A DNA stretch of 32,522 bases, taken from Rhizobacter sp. Root1238. Its GTDB lineage: Bacteria > Pseudomonadota > Gammaproteobacteria > Burkholderiales > Burkholderiaceae_C. The notes below the pieces were generated by a model, which was given only the letters and a program-made list of their open reading frames with translations, was not told the DNA's origin and did not search any database. The position numbers and the translations under genes are program-made. The stretch is from positions 1,341-33,862 of the forward strand of contig NZ_LMDM01000031.1 in NCBI RefSeq assembly GCF_001425825.1, written 5' to 3'. Positions 25,792 to 32,522 of the stretch are shown in pieces; the stretch's first letter is position 1; each line of letters begins with the position of its first letter.

Positions 25792-25914
25792 ATGGCTATT
25801 TCGAATGATAGCGGCGCAAGCTTGCGCCGCAATGATTGGTTCTCGGGCGCCCTGCCCGGCGTGCACCGGTTCTGCCTGGTGCATGACGTTCGTCACTCCG
25901 CACGGGAGGCCTGA
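25792..25914 (+). CDS. Small unknown protein (40 aa)
   Basis: A short ORF beginning MAISNDSGASLRRNDW. Support: AGAGG 6-7 nt before the ATG, and its TGA lies two bases before the next gene, whose GGGAGG sits in its last codons, a compact coupled arrangement. No family is recognised; the sequence has no obvious membrane segment. A 20-bp perfect palindrome (25811-25830) falls inside it and codes for SGASLRR-like residues. It could be a leader or regulator-binding region rather than a functional protein. Confidence 0.45.
   Translation: MAISNDSGASLRRNDWFSGALPGVHRFCLVHDVRHSAREA
25811..25830. repeat. Perfect 20-bp palindrome
   Basis: GCGGCGCAAG followed directly by CTTGCGCCGC, with no spacer. AATGAT flanks both sides as a direct repeat. 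This is a plausible binding site for a dimeric repressor or for a replication or recombination protein; as RNA it would be a hairpin only with a distorted loop. Confidence 0.75.
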
Positions 25915-25916
25915 CG

Positions 25917-26276
25917 ATGGAACCGTATATCAAGACCCAGCGGCTGTACATGAAGGCGGCCGAGCAGACCAAGTTGCCAGGGATGGCAGTGATGAAGTTC
26001 GCCGAGCTGGTGAACGAGGTCGCGAGCGGCATGCAGGTGCTTTTCTCGATTCGCGAAACGATGTACCTGGACACCACCGTCCACGAGCAGCCATACGCGC
26101 CGCTGCTGTCAGAGCACGACGTGCAGGCGCTCGATCGCATGGCCCGTGCGTCGCTGGAAATGCTCACGAATGAGAGCGTGCAGCTCATGGACTGGGCCTA
26201 CGACCACCACACCACCGAGGGCGTGGAGCGACGCCGATTGCACCGACAGCAAATGCCAAAGGGCGGCGGCGCGTGA
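25917..26276 (+). CDS. Unknown element protein (119 aa)
   Basis: A 119-aa protein that I do not recognise. It looks soluble and mainly helical: MKAAEQTKLPGMAVMKFAELVNEVASGMQVLFSIRE at the N-terminal half, LSEHDVQALDRMARASLEMLTNESVQLMDWAYDHH in the second half, and a basic, Gly-ended tail (RRRLHRQQMPKGGGA). Start supported by GGGAGG 7-8 nt before the ATG. It follows the 40-aa ORF by two bases and precedes the iteron segment, so it sits among the regulation and replication genes of the element. No transmembrane segment or DNA-binding motif is obvious. Confidence 0.75.
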   Translation: MEPYIKTQRLYMKAAEQTKLPGMAVMKFAELVNEVASGMQVLFSIRETMYLDTTVHEQPYAPLLSEHDVQALDRMARASLEMLTNESVQLMDWAYDHHTTEGVERRRLHRQQMPKGGGA

Positions 26277-26283
26277 TTTCCGC

Positions 26284-26396
26284 TGCGGACATGCGGACAA
26301 ACGACGCAAGACCGCTGCAAGCCGCATGAATGCTGGGTTTGCGGCCCGGAAAGGACTGCGGACAAAGGTGCGGACAAAGTGAGGACAGTGCGGACA
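26284..26396 (+). repeat. Six TGCGGACA iterons
   Basis: TGCGGACA occurs at 26284, 26292, 26357, 26369 and 26389, and TGAGGACA at 26380. The first two abut; the last four start 12, 11 and 9 bases apart, close to one helical turn, so they face the same side of the DNA. This is the pattern of initiator-binding iterons; the 994-aa primase-helicase downstream or AlpA is the likely binder. Confidence 0.8.
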
Positions 26397-26463
26397 AGTC
26401 CTCTCTATCTCTTCTCTTTGTTCTCCAGCTTTGTCCTTTCCAGGTCAGCCCTGGCAATGAAAT

Positions 26464-26493
26464 TGTCTCGTCTTGGTGTCTACAGATGAGACA
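26464..26493. promoter_or_regulatory. Dyad symmetry upstream of alpA
   Basis: TGTCTCGTCT (26464-26473) and AGATGAGACA (26484-26493) are complementary over ten positions with a single G-T pair, around a 10-nt loop. It is either an operator or a hairpin in the alpA leader RNA, about 180 nt before alpA. Confidence 0.5.
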
Positions 26494-26675
26494 GCGATTT
26501 GCATCAAATGGCGTCAGCAGTTTTCAGCCCTGACCGAAGCAATTCGCCTGAACGGTAGCGACTGGCGCCGCAACAAGAAAGCGGGCAGCACCGCAGGTGA
26601 ATTGCGCCTGGTCGAGCAAAGCGCGCGCACGTCGAGCGACGTGTGGCCATGTCTCCACCTCAATCCATACGAACC

Positions 26676-26954
26676 ATGAACGCAACCGCACAACGTATTC
26701 CGGGCACTGCAGGCGAGCGCCTGTTGAGGAAGCCCGAGGTCCTGGCCAAGGTTGGCCTGGGGACCACCAGTCTGTATGCACGAATCAAGGAAGGCCGATT
26801 CCCTGCGCCGATCTCGCTCGGCGGGAGCTGCGGCGGCGGCCGAGGCCTCGGAAGGGCTGTCGGCTGGCTCGAGTCGGAGGTCGAAAGTTGGATCGCTGAT
26901 CGCATCGCCGAGTCCCGTGGCCAACAAGCCGGACCGAGGGAGGCGCAGCGCTGA
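26676..26954 (+). CDS. alpA: AlpA-family DNA-binding regulator
   Basis: A 92-aa winged-helix protein of the AlpA / MerR-like type. LLRKPEVLAKVGLGTTSLYARIKEGRFPAPISLG (about 27-60) is the HTH and wing start, and GRAVGWLESEVESWIADRIAESR (about 69-91) the end. Between them is an extra Gly-rich stretch (GSCGGGRGL) that the family normally lacks: usually the wing goes straight from LG to RAVGW. AlpA proteins activate integrase/excision or satellite genes. The ATG at 26676 has no clear ribosome binding site; GTG 26643 or ATG 26649 are alternatives. The stop overlaps the primase ATG by one base (TGATG). Confidence 0.88.
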   Translation: MNATAQRIPGTAGERLLRKPEVLAKVGLGTTSLYARIKEGRFPAPISLGGSCGGGRGLGRAVGWLESEVESWIADRIAESRGQQAGPREAQR

Positions 26955-29938
26955 TGACTGAACGCACCCCGAGAAAGTTCACCCCGCGCCGTGTCGACGT
27001 GGCGGTCATCCGCAGCGCCCTGTCGTTCCTCTCGGCCGACATCGGCCACGACGAGCGCGCACGCATTGCGTTCGCGGTCTACGACGGCGTCGGCGATGCC
27101 GGCGAGGACGCCTGGATGGCGTGGGCCGAGCAGCGGCCAACACCCGATGCCGCCGAGGACCGCGCGACCTGGCGCAGTGCGAAGAAGCCCGGCAAGGTGA
27201 AGGTGGGCACGCTGTTCGGCCTGGCCAAGAAACGCGGCTTCACCTTCCCGGCCGACGACACGCCGCCCGAGCTGCGGCCGACGCCCGCCCAGCTCGAAGC
27301 CGAGGAACAGGAGAGGGCGGCAGCGCGCGCCCTGCAGGAGGCGCAGTACAGAGAGCGGGCGGACCGCGCAGCGGTCGAGGCGAGGCGCCTGTGGGACGCC
27401 GCGAGCGTCGAGGGACACAGCCCGTACCTGGTGCACAAGCGCGTGGGCGCGCACGGCGTGCGCTTCCAGCGTGACGGCACGATGCTGGTTCCGCTGCGCA
27501 ACGCGCCGGGCGAGCTGCTGAACGTCCAGCGCATCGCACCGACCAAGCCCTCGAAGGAACAGGAGGACAAAGGCACGGGCGAGAAGATGCTTCTGCCAAG
27601 CGGGCGCAAGTCCGGGCTGTTCCACTGGATCGGCCAGAGGACGGTGCAGACGCCTGTACTGCTGCTGGCCGAGGGCTACGCGACGGCCGCCAGCCTGCAC
27701 GAGGCCACGGGCTATCCGGTGGTGGTCGGATTCGATGCCGGCAACCTGAAGCCGGTTGCGGTCGCGCTGCGCTCGATGTTCCCGAAAGCGCGCATCCTGG
27801 TGTGCGGCGACGATGACGTGCAGACCGAGGCTCGCACTGGTAAAAATCCTGGGCGCAAAGGGGCCTCCGCCGCCGCCCAATCCGCTGCCGCGGACGGCCT
27901 GCCGGCGTTGACGGCATTCCCTGAGGGACTGCCCGAGGCCAAGGGCCTGAAGGACTTCAACGACCTGGCCGTGCACGCCGGCCTGCCGGCTGTTGCTGCC
28001 ATCGTCGAGGCGGCACTGCAGCAGGAGGCGCCGGCCGCTCCGGCCGCGCCTGCAGCTCCTGTCACGGTGGCCGAGGTGCTTGCTGCGTCAGAGGTGCCGG
28101 ACGACGAGCCCGAGGAAGAAGAGGCAGAGGCAGAGCCCGAGGCCGAGCCTGTGAAGGCACCGAGCCCCGACCGCTTCAGCCTGACGGCGAAGGGCGTGTG
28201 GTACATCGCTCGCGACAAAGAGGGCAACGAGAAGCGGCCGGCGTGGGTCTGCTCGCGCCTGGTCGTCGCAGCGCTCACGCGCACTGACGACGGGAACGGC
28301 TGGGGCTACCTCGTGCACTTCGCCGACCCGGACGGCAACGCGAAGTCATGGGCCATGCCGTCCAGCATGCTCGGCGGGGATGGCAACGAGTGGCTGTGCC
28401 GCTTGCGCGACATGGGCCTGGAGGTGTCGCCGGCCCAAGGCACTCGCGCACGGATCGTGCAGTACATCGACTCGCGCCGGCCTGCGGAGCGAGTGACCTG
28501 CACCGACCGGGTGGGCTGGCATGACGGCGTGTACGTGCTGCCCAGCGAATGCATCGGCGAGACGGAAGGCCGCCGCTACGTCTTCCAGAGCGAGGCGGGG
28601 ATGGACGACACCTACCGCAGCGAAGGCTCGTTGGCGCGGTGGCGGGCCAATGTCTCGGAGCCTTGCATCGGCAACTCGCGTCTGATCTTCGCGCTGTGCT
28701 GCGCGTTTGCCGGGCCGATGGCACGTCTGGCCGAGATGGAGAGCGGTGGCTTCCACCTGCGCGGCGACTCCAGCATGGGCAAGACGACCGCGCTGCGCCT
28801 GGCTGCGAGCGTTTGGGGACGGCCGAGCTACATGCAGCGCTGGCGCACCACCGACAACGCGCTGGAGGCCACCGCGGTGCAGCACTGCGACAGCACGCTG
28901 ATCCTCGACGAGTTCGGCCAGCTCGACCCGGACGTGGCGGGGGAGGTCGCCTACATGCTGGCCAACGATCAGGAGAAGGGCCGCGCGACGCGCAACGGCT
29001 TCGCACGCAAGCGGCGCACCTGGCGATTGCTGTTCCTGTCCTCGGGTGAGGTGTCGCTCGCGCAGCACATGGCATCAGCCTCGAAGACGCCGCGCGCGGG
29101 GCAAGAGGTGCGCATGCTCGACATCCCGCTGGACGCCGGCAAGGGCATGGGCGGGATCGAAGAGCTGCACGACTTCAGCGGGCCGGCCGTCATGGCGGAT
29201 GAGCTCGTGACCGCTGCGGCGAAGAGCTATGGCCAGGCTGGGCGCACCTGGCTGGAATGGGCCTGCAAGCACTACGAAGAACTGCCCGCGCGCCTGGCGG
29301 AAATGATCCGACGCTACCGCGACGACTTCGTGCCCGAGGAAGCGGGCGAGCAGGTGCGCCGAGCCGGCGCGCGATTCGCCTTGGTCGCTGCTGCCGGCGA
29401 GCTGGCCACAGAGGCGGGCATCACCGGATGGCCAAAGGGCGAGGCTCACCGGGCGTTGAGCCGTTGCTTCAATGCATGGCTCGAGTCGCGTGGCCACGCC
29501 GGCAACGGTGAGGACCAAGCGATGTGCCGCCAGGTGCGCCGCTTCATGGAACTGCATGGCGCGGCCCGCTTCACCTGGTGGAATCGTGCGGCCGACGATC
29601 ACTCGCCGAACACGCTGATGCGCGCAGGCTTCCGGCGACTGGTCGATGCGGCTGGCAAGCCCATTCGCACGAACTCGGACCATCAACGCGAGTTCGGCGA
29701 ACGCATGCAGCCCGCGGACGGTGAAGGCACGTCCGTTGAGTTCTTCGTGTTGCCGGAAGTGTTCCGCGGCGAGGTCTGTGCGGGCTACGACTACCGCGCT
29801 GTCTGTCGCGTGCTGCTGCAGCGCGGACACCTCGAACCGGGCCATGGCGGTCGCTTCGATCGCAAGGAACGCTTGCCCGGCATCGGGTCGAGCACCTGCT
29901 ATCGGCTGAAGGCCTCGATCTTCGCGGAGGGCCACTGA
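26954..29938 (+). CDS. Toprim-DUF927 fused primase-helicase
   Basis: A 994-aa replication protein. Residues about 10-95 look like the PriCT-type helical domain; 140-345 hold a phage-type Toprim primase domain with LLLAEGYATAASLHEATGYPVVVG (Glu240) and ILVCGDDDVQTE (Asp286-288). An Ala/Pro and acidic linker (about 357-397) leads to a DUF927 ATPase: FHLRGDSSMGKTTALRLAASVWG (Walker A at 604-611) and LILDEFGQLD (Asp652, Glu653). The C-terminal part (about 740-994) may bind DNA. Start ATG 26954 has GGGAGG 10 nt upstream. It probably starts replication of the element at the iterons just upstream. Primase and helicase activity are inferred from the motifs. Confidence 0.9.
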   Translation: MTERTPRKFTPRRVDVAVIRSALSFLSADIGHDERARIAFAVYDGVGDAGEDAWMAWAEQRPTPDAAEDRATWRSAKKPGKVKVGTLFGLAKKRGFTFPADDTPPELRPTPAQLEAEEQERAAARALQEAQYRERADRAAVEARRLWDAASVEGHSPYLVHKRVGAHGVRFQRDGTMLVPLRNAPGELLNVQRIAPTKPSKEQEDKGTGEKMLLPSGRKSGLFHWIGQRTVQTPVLLLAEGYATAASLHEATGYPVVVGFDAGNLKPVAVALRSMFPKARILVCGDDDVQTEARTGKNPGRKGASAAAQSAAADGLPALTAFPEGLPEAKGLKDFNDLAVHAGLPAVAAIVEAALQQEAPAAPAAPAAPVTVAEVLAASEVPDDEPEEEEAEAEPEAEPVKAPSPDRFSLTAKGVWYIARDKEGNEKRPAWVCSRLVVAALTRTDDGNGWGYLVHFADPDGNAKSWAMPSSMLGGDGNEWLCRLRDMGLEVSPAQGTRARIVQYIDSRRPAERVTCTDRVGWHDGVYVLPSECIGETEGRRYVFQSEAGMDDTYRSEGSLARWRANVSEPCIGNSRLIFALCCAFAGPMARLAEMESGGFHLRGDSSMGKTTALRLAASVWGRPSYMQRWRTTDNALEATAVQHCDSTLILDEFGQLDPDVAGEVAYMLANDQEKGRATRNGFARKRRTWRLLFLSSGEVSLAQHMASASKTPRAGQEVRMLDIPLDAGKGMGGIEELHDFSGPAVMADELVTAAAKSYGQAGRTWLEWACKHYEELPARLAEMIRRYRDDFVPEEAGEQVRRAGARFALVAAAGELATEAGITGWPKGEAHRALSRCFNAWLESRGHAGNGEDQAMCRQVRRFMELHGAARFTWWNRAADDHSPNTLMRAGFRRLVDAAGKPIRTNSDHQREFGERMQPADGEGTSVEFFVLPEVFRGEVCAGYDYRAVCRVLLQRGHLEPGHGGRFDRKERLPGIGSSTCYRLKASIFAEGH

Positions 29939-29939
29939 C

Positions 29940-30467
29940 ATGCACATCGCAACTTACGGGGGGATGCCCGAGGTCGACGGCATCGAGATGATGGGCGAGA
30001 TGCTTGCGCACGTGAAGTACGGCGTTCCTCTCTCTCCTCAAAGTGCGTACCGGTGGGAGCACGTCATCGTCACGTCCGTGCGGCGCGGTGAGCCGCTCGA
30101 CACGACGCTGGGCCTGGCGGTGGCGGGCCGTCGCACGGTGCAAAGGCGCCTGCTGCACATGCGTCGCGATGAGCAGCTCATGCATGCGGTTGCGACCGTG
30201 TTGCCCGACCCTGCGCTGTCGACCTGGGCGCGATGCATGGAGCTGGCGCCGCGGCTGCGCACTTTCGTCGACCGTGAATGGCCCGCAGTGCGCACGCAAG
30301 CCGATCCGCGGGACGACTGGCCCGCCTGGAAAGCGCACCTGTTCCGCGCGATGCAGCAGGACCTTGCGTTGCCGCACTCGGCACGTGGCCTCTATGACGT
30401 CGTGCAGCGAGCGCAGGGCTATTCCACACAGAAGCCCGGCACGAAACTGCTCTCACAACAACTTTGA
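29940..30467 (+). CDS. Unknown element protein (175 aa)
   Basis: A 175-aa protein, not recognised. The ATG is one base after the primase stop, with GGAGG 9 nt upstream, so it is coupled to the primase. The sequence is soluble-looking and helical, rich in Arg and Trp: EHVIVTSVRRGEPLDTTLGLA, RRTVQRRLLHMRRDEQLMHAVA, and DDWPAWKAHLFRAMQQDLALP. The RRTVQRRLLHMRRDE region could be a DNA-binding helix-turn-helix, which would fit a regulator or small terminase-like protein, but this is a guess. It sits exactly between replication and capsid genes, and the capsid gene starts 7 nt after its stop. Confidence 0.8.
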   Translation: MHIATYGGMPEVDGIEMMGEMLAHVKYGVPLSPQSAYRWEHVIVTSVRRGEPLDTTLGLAVAGRRTVQRRLLHMRRDEQLMHAVATVLPDPALSTWARCMELAPRLRTFVDREWPAVRTQADPRDDWPAWKAHLFRAMQQDLALPHSARGLYDVVQRAQGYSTQKPGTKLLSQQL

Positions 30468-30474
30468 AATCACC

Positions 30475-32463
30475 ATGCAAACGATCCACATCTTTGGCGA
30501 AATCGGTACCGAAGTGACTGCGGATTTCATCCGTCAGGAACTGGACCTCTTCAAGGACCAGCCCGTGCTGGTGCGCATCAACTCGGAAGGCGGCGCCGTG
30601 TACGACGGCATCGCGATCTATGAGTTGCTGCGCGCTCATCCGTCGCACGTCACGGTCGAGATCACCGGCTGGGCGCTGTCTATTGCCAGCGTCATCGCGA
30701 TGGGTGGTCGCAAGGTCATCATCGCGCCGTCCGGCCTGATGATGGTCCACAACCCGTGGAGCACCACCAGTGGCAACGCGACCGACCTGCGTCGCACGGC
30801 CGACAAGCTCGACCTGGTGCGTGACACGCTCATCACGGCCTATCGGCGCACCGGCCAGGCCGACGACAAGCTGCGAGCCTGGCTCGATGCGGAGACCTGG
30901 TTCGACGCCGAGCAAGCGAAGGCGGCCGGCCTGGTCGACGAGATCGCCGACGACTCCTACGACGAGCGGCCCTCCAACGCGCGTGCCTGCGCCTTCTCCA
31001 TTCCGGACAAGTACAAGCTGCGCCGACCTGCGCTCGCCAATCTGCACCTGCCGCCCCAAAGCCGGCATACGGTCACCCGAGCACCCGAGTCGGCCCCGCT
31101 CGCGTCCGCTGCCGGCGCCCCCGTCAGTGACTATGCCCTGTCGATTCGCAACGAAGCGGACACAGCCCGGATCGTGGACATGTTCGAGCGACATATTCTC
31201 AGAGCGCCGGACAGCGCGGGCGAGATGGGCAAGTTGATGTTCCAGTGCCTGGCCAACAAGCGGATGACACCAGCCGAGGCGGGCGAGCGCATCCTGAACA
31301 AGATGGGCGAGGGCGCGTTCTCGGTCGGCGCAATGGCGTACGTGGACGACCGCGGGCAGACCGTGTGGGCAGGTTCCAGCAGCAGCGGCCCCAGCACGAT
31401 GCACGAATTCAAGGCCGCTGCCTCTGACGTGCTGCTGGCGCGCGCAGGCGTGCCGGTGGAGAACCCGCACCCGGCCTCGCGTGACCTGCAGCGCCTGACG
31501 ATGCTCGCGATGGCAGAGAAGGTGCTCTCGATGGCGGGCATCTCGACGTACCGCAAGAGCCAGAACGAGATCATCAAGGCCGCCATGAGCACCTCGGACT
31601 TCCCCGAGCTGCTGGCCAACACGACGGGCCGCGCGCTGCGTGCCGGCTACGAGAACGCGCAGGCCACGCACGCGGTGTGGACCGCCGAGCGCGAGGTGCC
31701 GGACTTCAAGCCGCAAACCCTGGTGTCGCTGTCCGAGGCGCCGGGCCTGGACAAGGTGCTGGAGCTGGCCAACTACACCTACGGCAGCTTCGCCGAGTCG
31801 GCCGAATCGTTCCGCATCGAGACCTTCGGAAAGATCGTCAAGATCTCGCGTCAGGCGCTCATCAATGACGACCTGGACGCCTTCACGCGCATCCCGCAGG
31901 CCTACGGTGCTTCCGCGCGCCGCCTCGAAGCCGACAGCGTGTATGCCAAGCTGACGGGCAGCACGCGACTGCGCGATGATCTGCCGCTGTTCCACGCGAA
32001 GCATGGCAACCTGGCCGTCGCAGGTGCCGCGCTGTCTGCCGAGACGCTGGGCATTGCACGGGCCGCCATGCGCAAGCAGAAGGGACTGCAGGGGCTGGGG
32101 TACTTCGATCCGCAACCGCGCTTCCTGATCGTGCCGGTGTCGCTGGAGACGAAGGCAGAGCAGCTGCTGGCCAGCCTGGTCGATCCGGGCATGGCGAACA
32201 ACACTGGCAACCCGGAGTGGATTCGTCGCCTGGTGCTGGTCTCCGATCCGCGCCTCGATGAAGTCTCCGAAGCGGCGTGGTACCTCGCTGCGGACCCGAC
32301 CCAGCACGACACCATCGTGCGCGCCTACCTGGCCGGCGAGCCGCGCCCGTACCTCGAAGAAGACGAGGAATTCGAGCGCGACGCCGTGGCACACAAGTGC
32401 CGGCTGGACTTCGGTGTGGGCGTGATCGACTACCGCGGGCTGTACAAGAACCCGGGCAAGTAA
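30475..32463 (+). CDS. ClpP-type prohead protease fused to Mu gpT-like major capsid protein
   Basis: A 662-aa fusion. Residues 1-190 are a ClpP-fold head-maturation protease: [22 protein letters not shown], the nucleophile Ser69 in GWALSIAS, His92 in MMVHNP, and [19 protein letters not shown] linker of low complexity (about 190-225) leads to a capsid part (about 285-662) like the Mu gpT head protein: [70 protein letters not shown] and a C-terminal [18 protein letters not shown]. Such protease-capsid fusions are known in phages; the protease frees the capsid protein and scaffold part during assembly. Both halves look intact. There is no strong ribosome binding site, so coupling to the previous gene is likely. 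Confidence 0.93.
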   Translation: MQTIHIFGEIGTEVTADFIRQELDLFKDQPVLVRINSEGGAVYDGIAIYELLRAHPSHVTVEITGWALSIASVIAMGGRKVIIAPSGLMMVHNPWSTTSGNATDLRRTADKLDLVRDTLITAYRRTGQADDKLRAWLDAETWFDAEQAKAAGLVDEIADDSYDERPSNARACAFSIPDKYKLRRPALANLHLPPQSRHTVTRAPESAPLASAAGAPVSDYALSIRNEADTARIVDMFERHILRAPDSAGEMGKLMFQCLANKRMTPAEAGERILNKMGEGAFSVGAMAYVDDRGQTVWAGSSSSGPSTMHEFKAAASDVLLARAGVPVENPHPASRDLQRLTMLAMAEKVLSMAGISTYRKSQNEIIKAAMSTSDFPELLANTTGRALRAGYENAQATHAVWTAEREVPDFKPQTLVSLSEAPGLDKVLELANYTYGSFAESAESFRIETFGKIVKISRQALINDDLDAFTRIPQAYGASARRLEADSVYAKLTGSTRLRDDLPLFHAKHGNLAVAGAALSAETLGIARAAMRKQKGLQGLGYFDPQPRFLIVPVSLETKAEQLLASLVDPGMANNTGNPEWIRRLVLVSDPRLDEVSEAAWYLAADPTQHDTIVRAYLAGEPRPYLEEDEEFERDAVAHKCRLDFGVGVIDYRGLYKNPGK

Positions 32464-32522
32464 AGAGGCAAGACAGGCGGCGGGCGAGAAGTTGGCCATA
32501 GCCCGCGGCCTGAGCGTTCGGC
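32464..32522 (+). other. Start of the next intergenic region or gene, cut by the edge
   Basis: 59 bases follow the capsid gene. A TTG at 32492 opens a short frame to the edge, after GGGCGAGA; a start there cannot be confirmed. No terminator is seen, so the capsid operon probably continues. Confidence 0.4.

Larger units (their letters stand above)
26277..26675. other. 400-bp non-coding segment with replication-origin-like features
   Basis: No credible gene is seen. In order it holds six iterons (26284-26396), a pyrimidine-rich tract (26399-26426) with almost no purines on this strand, CTTTGTCC (26429-26436) inverse to the iteron GGACAAAG, a small CCAGG/CCTGG hairpin, and the dyad at 26464-26493. 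It is lower in GC than the coding DNA around it. It lies just upstream of alpA and the primase gene, the usual place for a satellite or phage origin. Confidence 0.55.
24315..32522. mobile_element. Integrated phage-related element (prophage or capsid-encoding satellite), right end missing
   Basis: From the tRNA-Ser 3' end to the window edge all genes belong to a phage-type element on the + strand: integrase, two small unknowns, iteron-bearing non-coding segment, AlpA-like regulator, Toprim/DUF927 primase-helicase, unknown 175-aa protein, and prohead protease-major capsid fusion. No terminase, portal, tail or lysis gene and no divergent repressor is seen so far. Gene order resembles capsid-encoding phage satellites, but an ordinary prophage with packaging genes further right is equally possible. 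Confidence 0.88.

Noticed and set aside
26284-26396. CRISPR array
   Set aside because: The repeats are only 8 bp, with spacers of 0-4 bp in the cluster; they fit iterons, not CRISPR.
26473-26679. 68-aa ORF upstream of alpA
   Set aside because: It needs a TTG start inside a dyad, has no ribosome binding site and no family; kept as non-coding.
30178-32499. 773-aa open frame on the minus strand across the capsid gene
   Set aside because: The + strand protein has clear protease and capsid motifs; the antisense frame has none.

Overview
The window (about 32.5 kb, GC-rich, with GC-rich third codon positions throughout) looks like chromosomal DNA of a betaproteobacterium of the order Burkholderiales, probably near the Rubrivivax / Leptothrix / Methylibium group. 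The reasons are protein style (XseA, SodB, ExbB, IcdA, AccA) and gene order (exbB-exbD-lpxK-kdsB-adk; clpS-clpA; tilS-lysC). The genus is inferred; no marker gene fixes it.

Positions 1-24184 are housekeeping chromosome. A minus-strand run from 4876 down to 132 reads exbB, exbD, lpxK, a small UPF0434/Trm112-like protein, kdsB, adk and a short-chain dehydrogenase; it combines envelope energisation, lipid A and Kdo synthesis with nucleotide metabolism. Divergent from it are xseA and sodB (+), then a DUF192 secreted protein and a tiny Lys/Ala-rich secreted protein (-), icd (+), cspA (-) and the clpS-clpA adaptor/unfoldase pair (+). A second minus-strand run (18230 down to 13148) encodes a TPR lipid-free periplasmic protein, an L,D-transpeptidase, a periplasmic and a cytoplasmic cyclophilin, lpxH and mtfA, with stop/start overlaps or a 1-nt gap at the first three junctions. 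Then cysS, an AlkA-type glycosylase, accA, tilS and lysC run on the + strand.

At 24222-24314 lies tRNA-Ser(GCT) with encoded CCA. Directly after it starts an integrated element that runs off the right edge: a P4-type tyrosine integrase facing away from the tRNA, two small unknown genes (one 40 aa with a 20-bp perfect palindrome inside), a 400-bp non-coding segment with six TGCGGACA-type iterons, an AlpA-like regulator, a 994-aa Toprim/DUF927 primase-helicase, a 175-aa unknown, and a ClpP-type prohead protease fused to a Mu gpT-like major capsid protein. No lysogeny repressor, lysis, terminase, portal or tail gene is seen in the visible part. The int-alpA-iterons-primase-capsid order resembles capsid-encoding phage satellites as much as an ordinary prophage; the missing right part decides between them.

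Smaller-scale signals include a well-spaced cspA promoter, candidate promoters for sodB, lysC, tRNA-Ser and the integrase, several intrinsic terminators, a pair of mutually exclusive hairpins between icd and cspA, a structured exbB-xseA intergenic region with a consensus DnaA box, a possible leaderless clpS, and an internal start in lysC.
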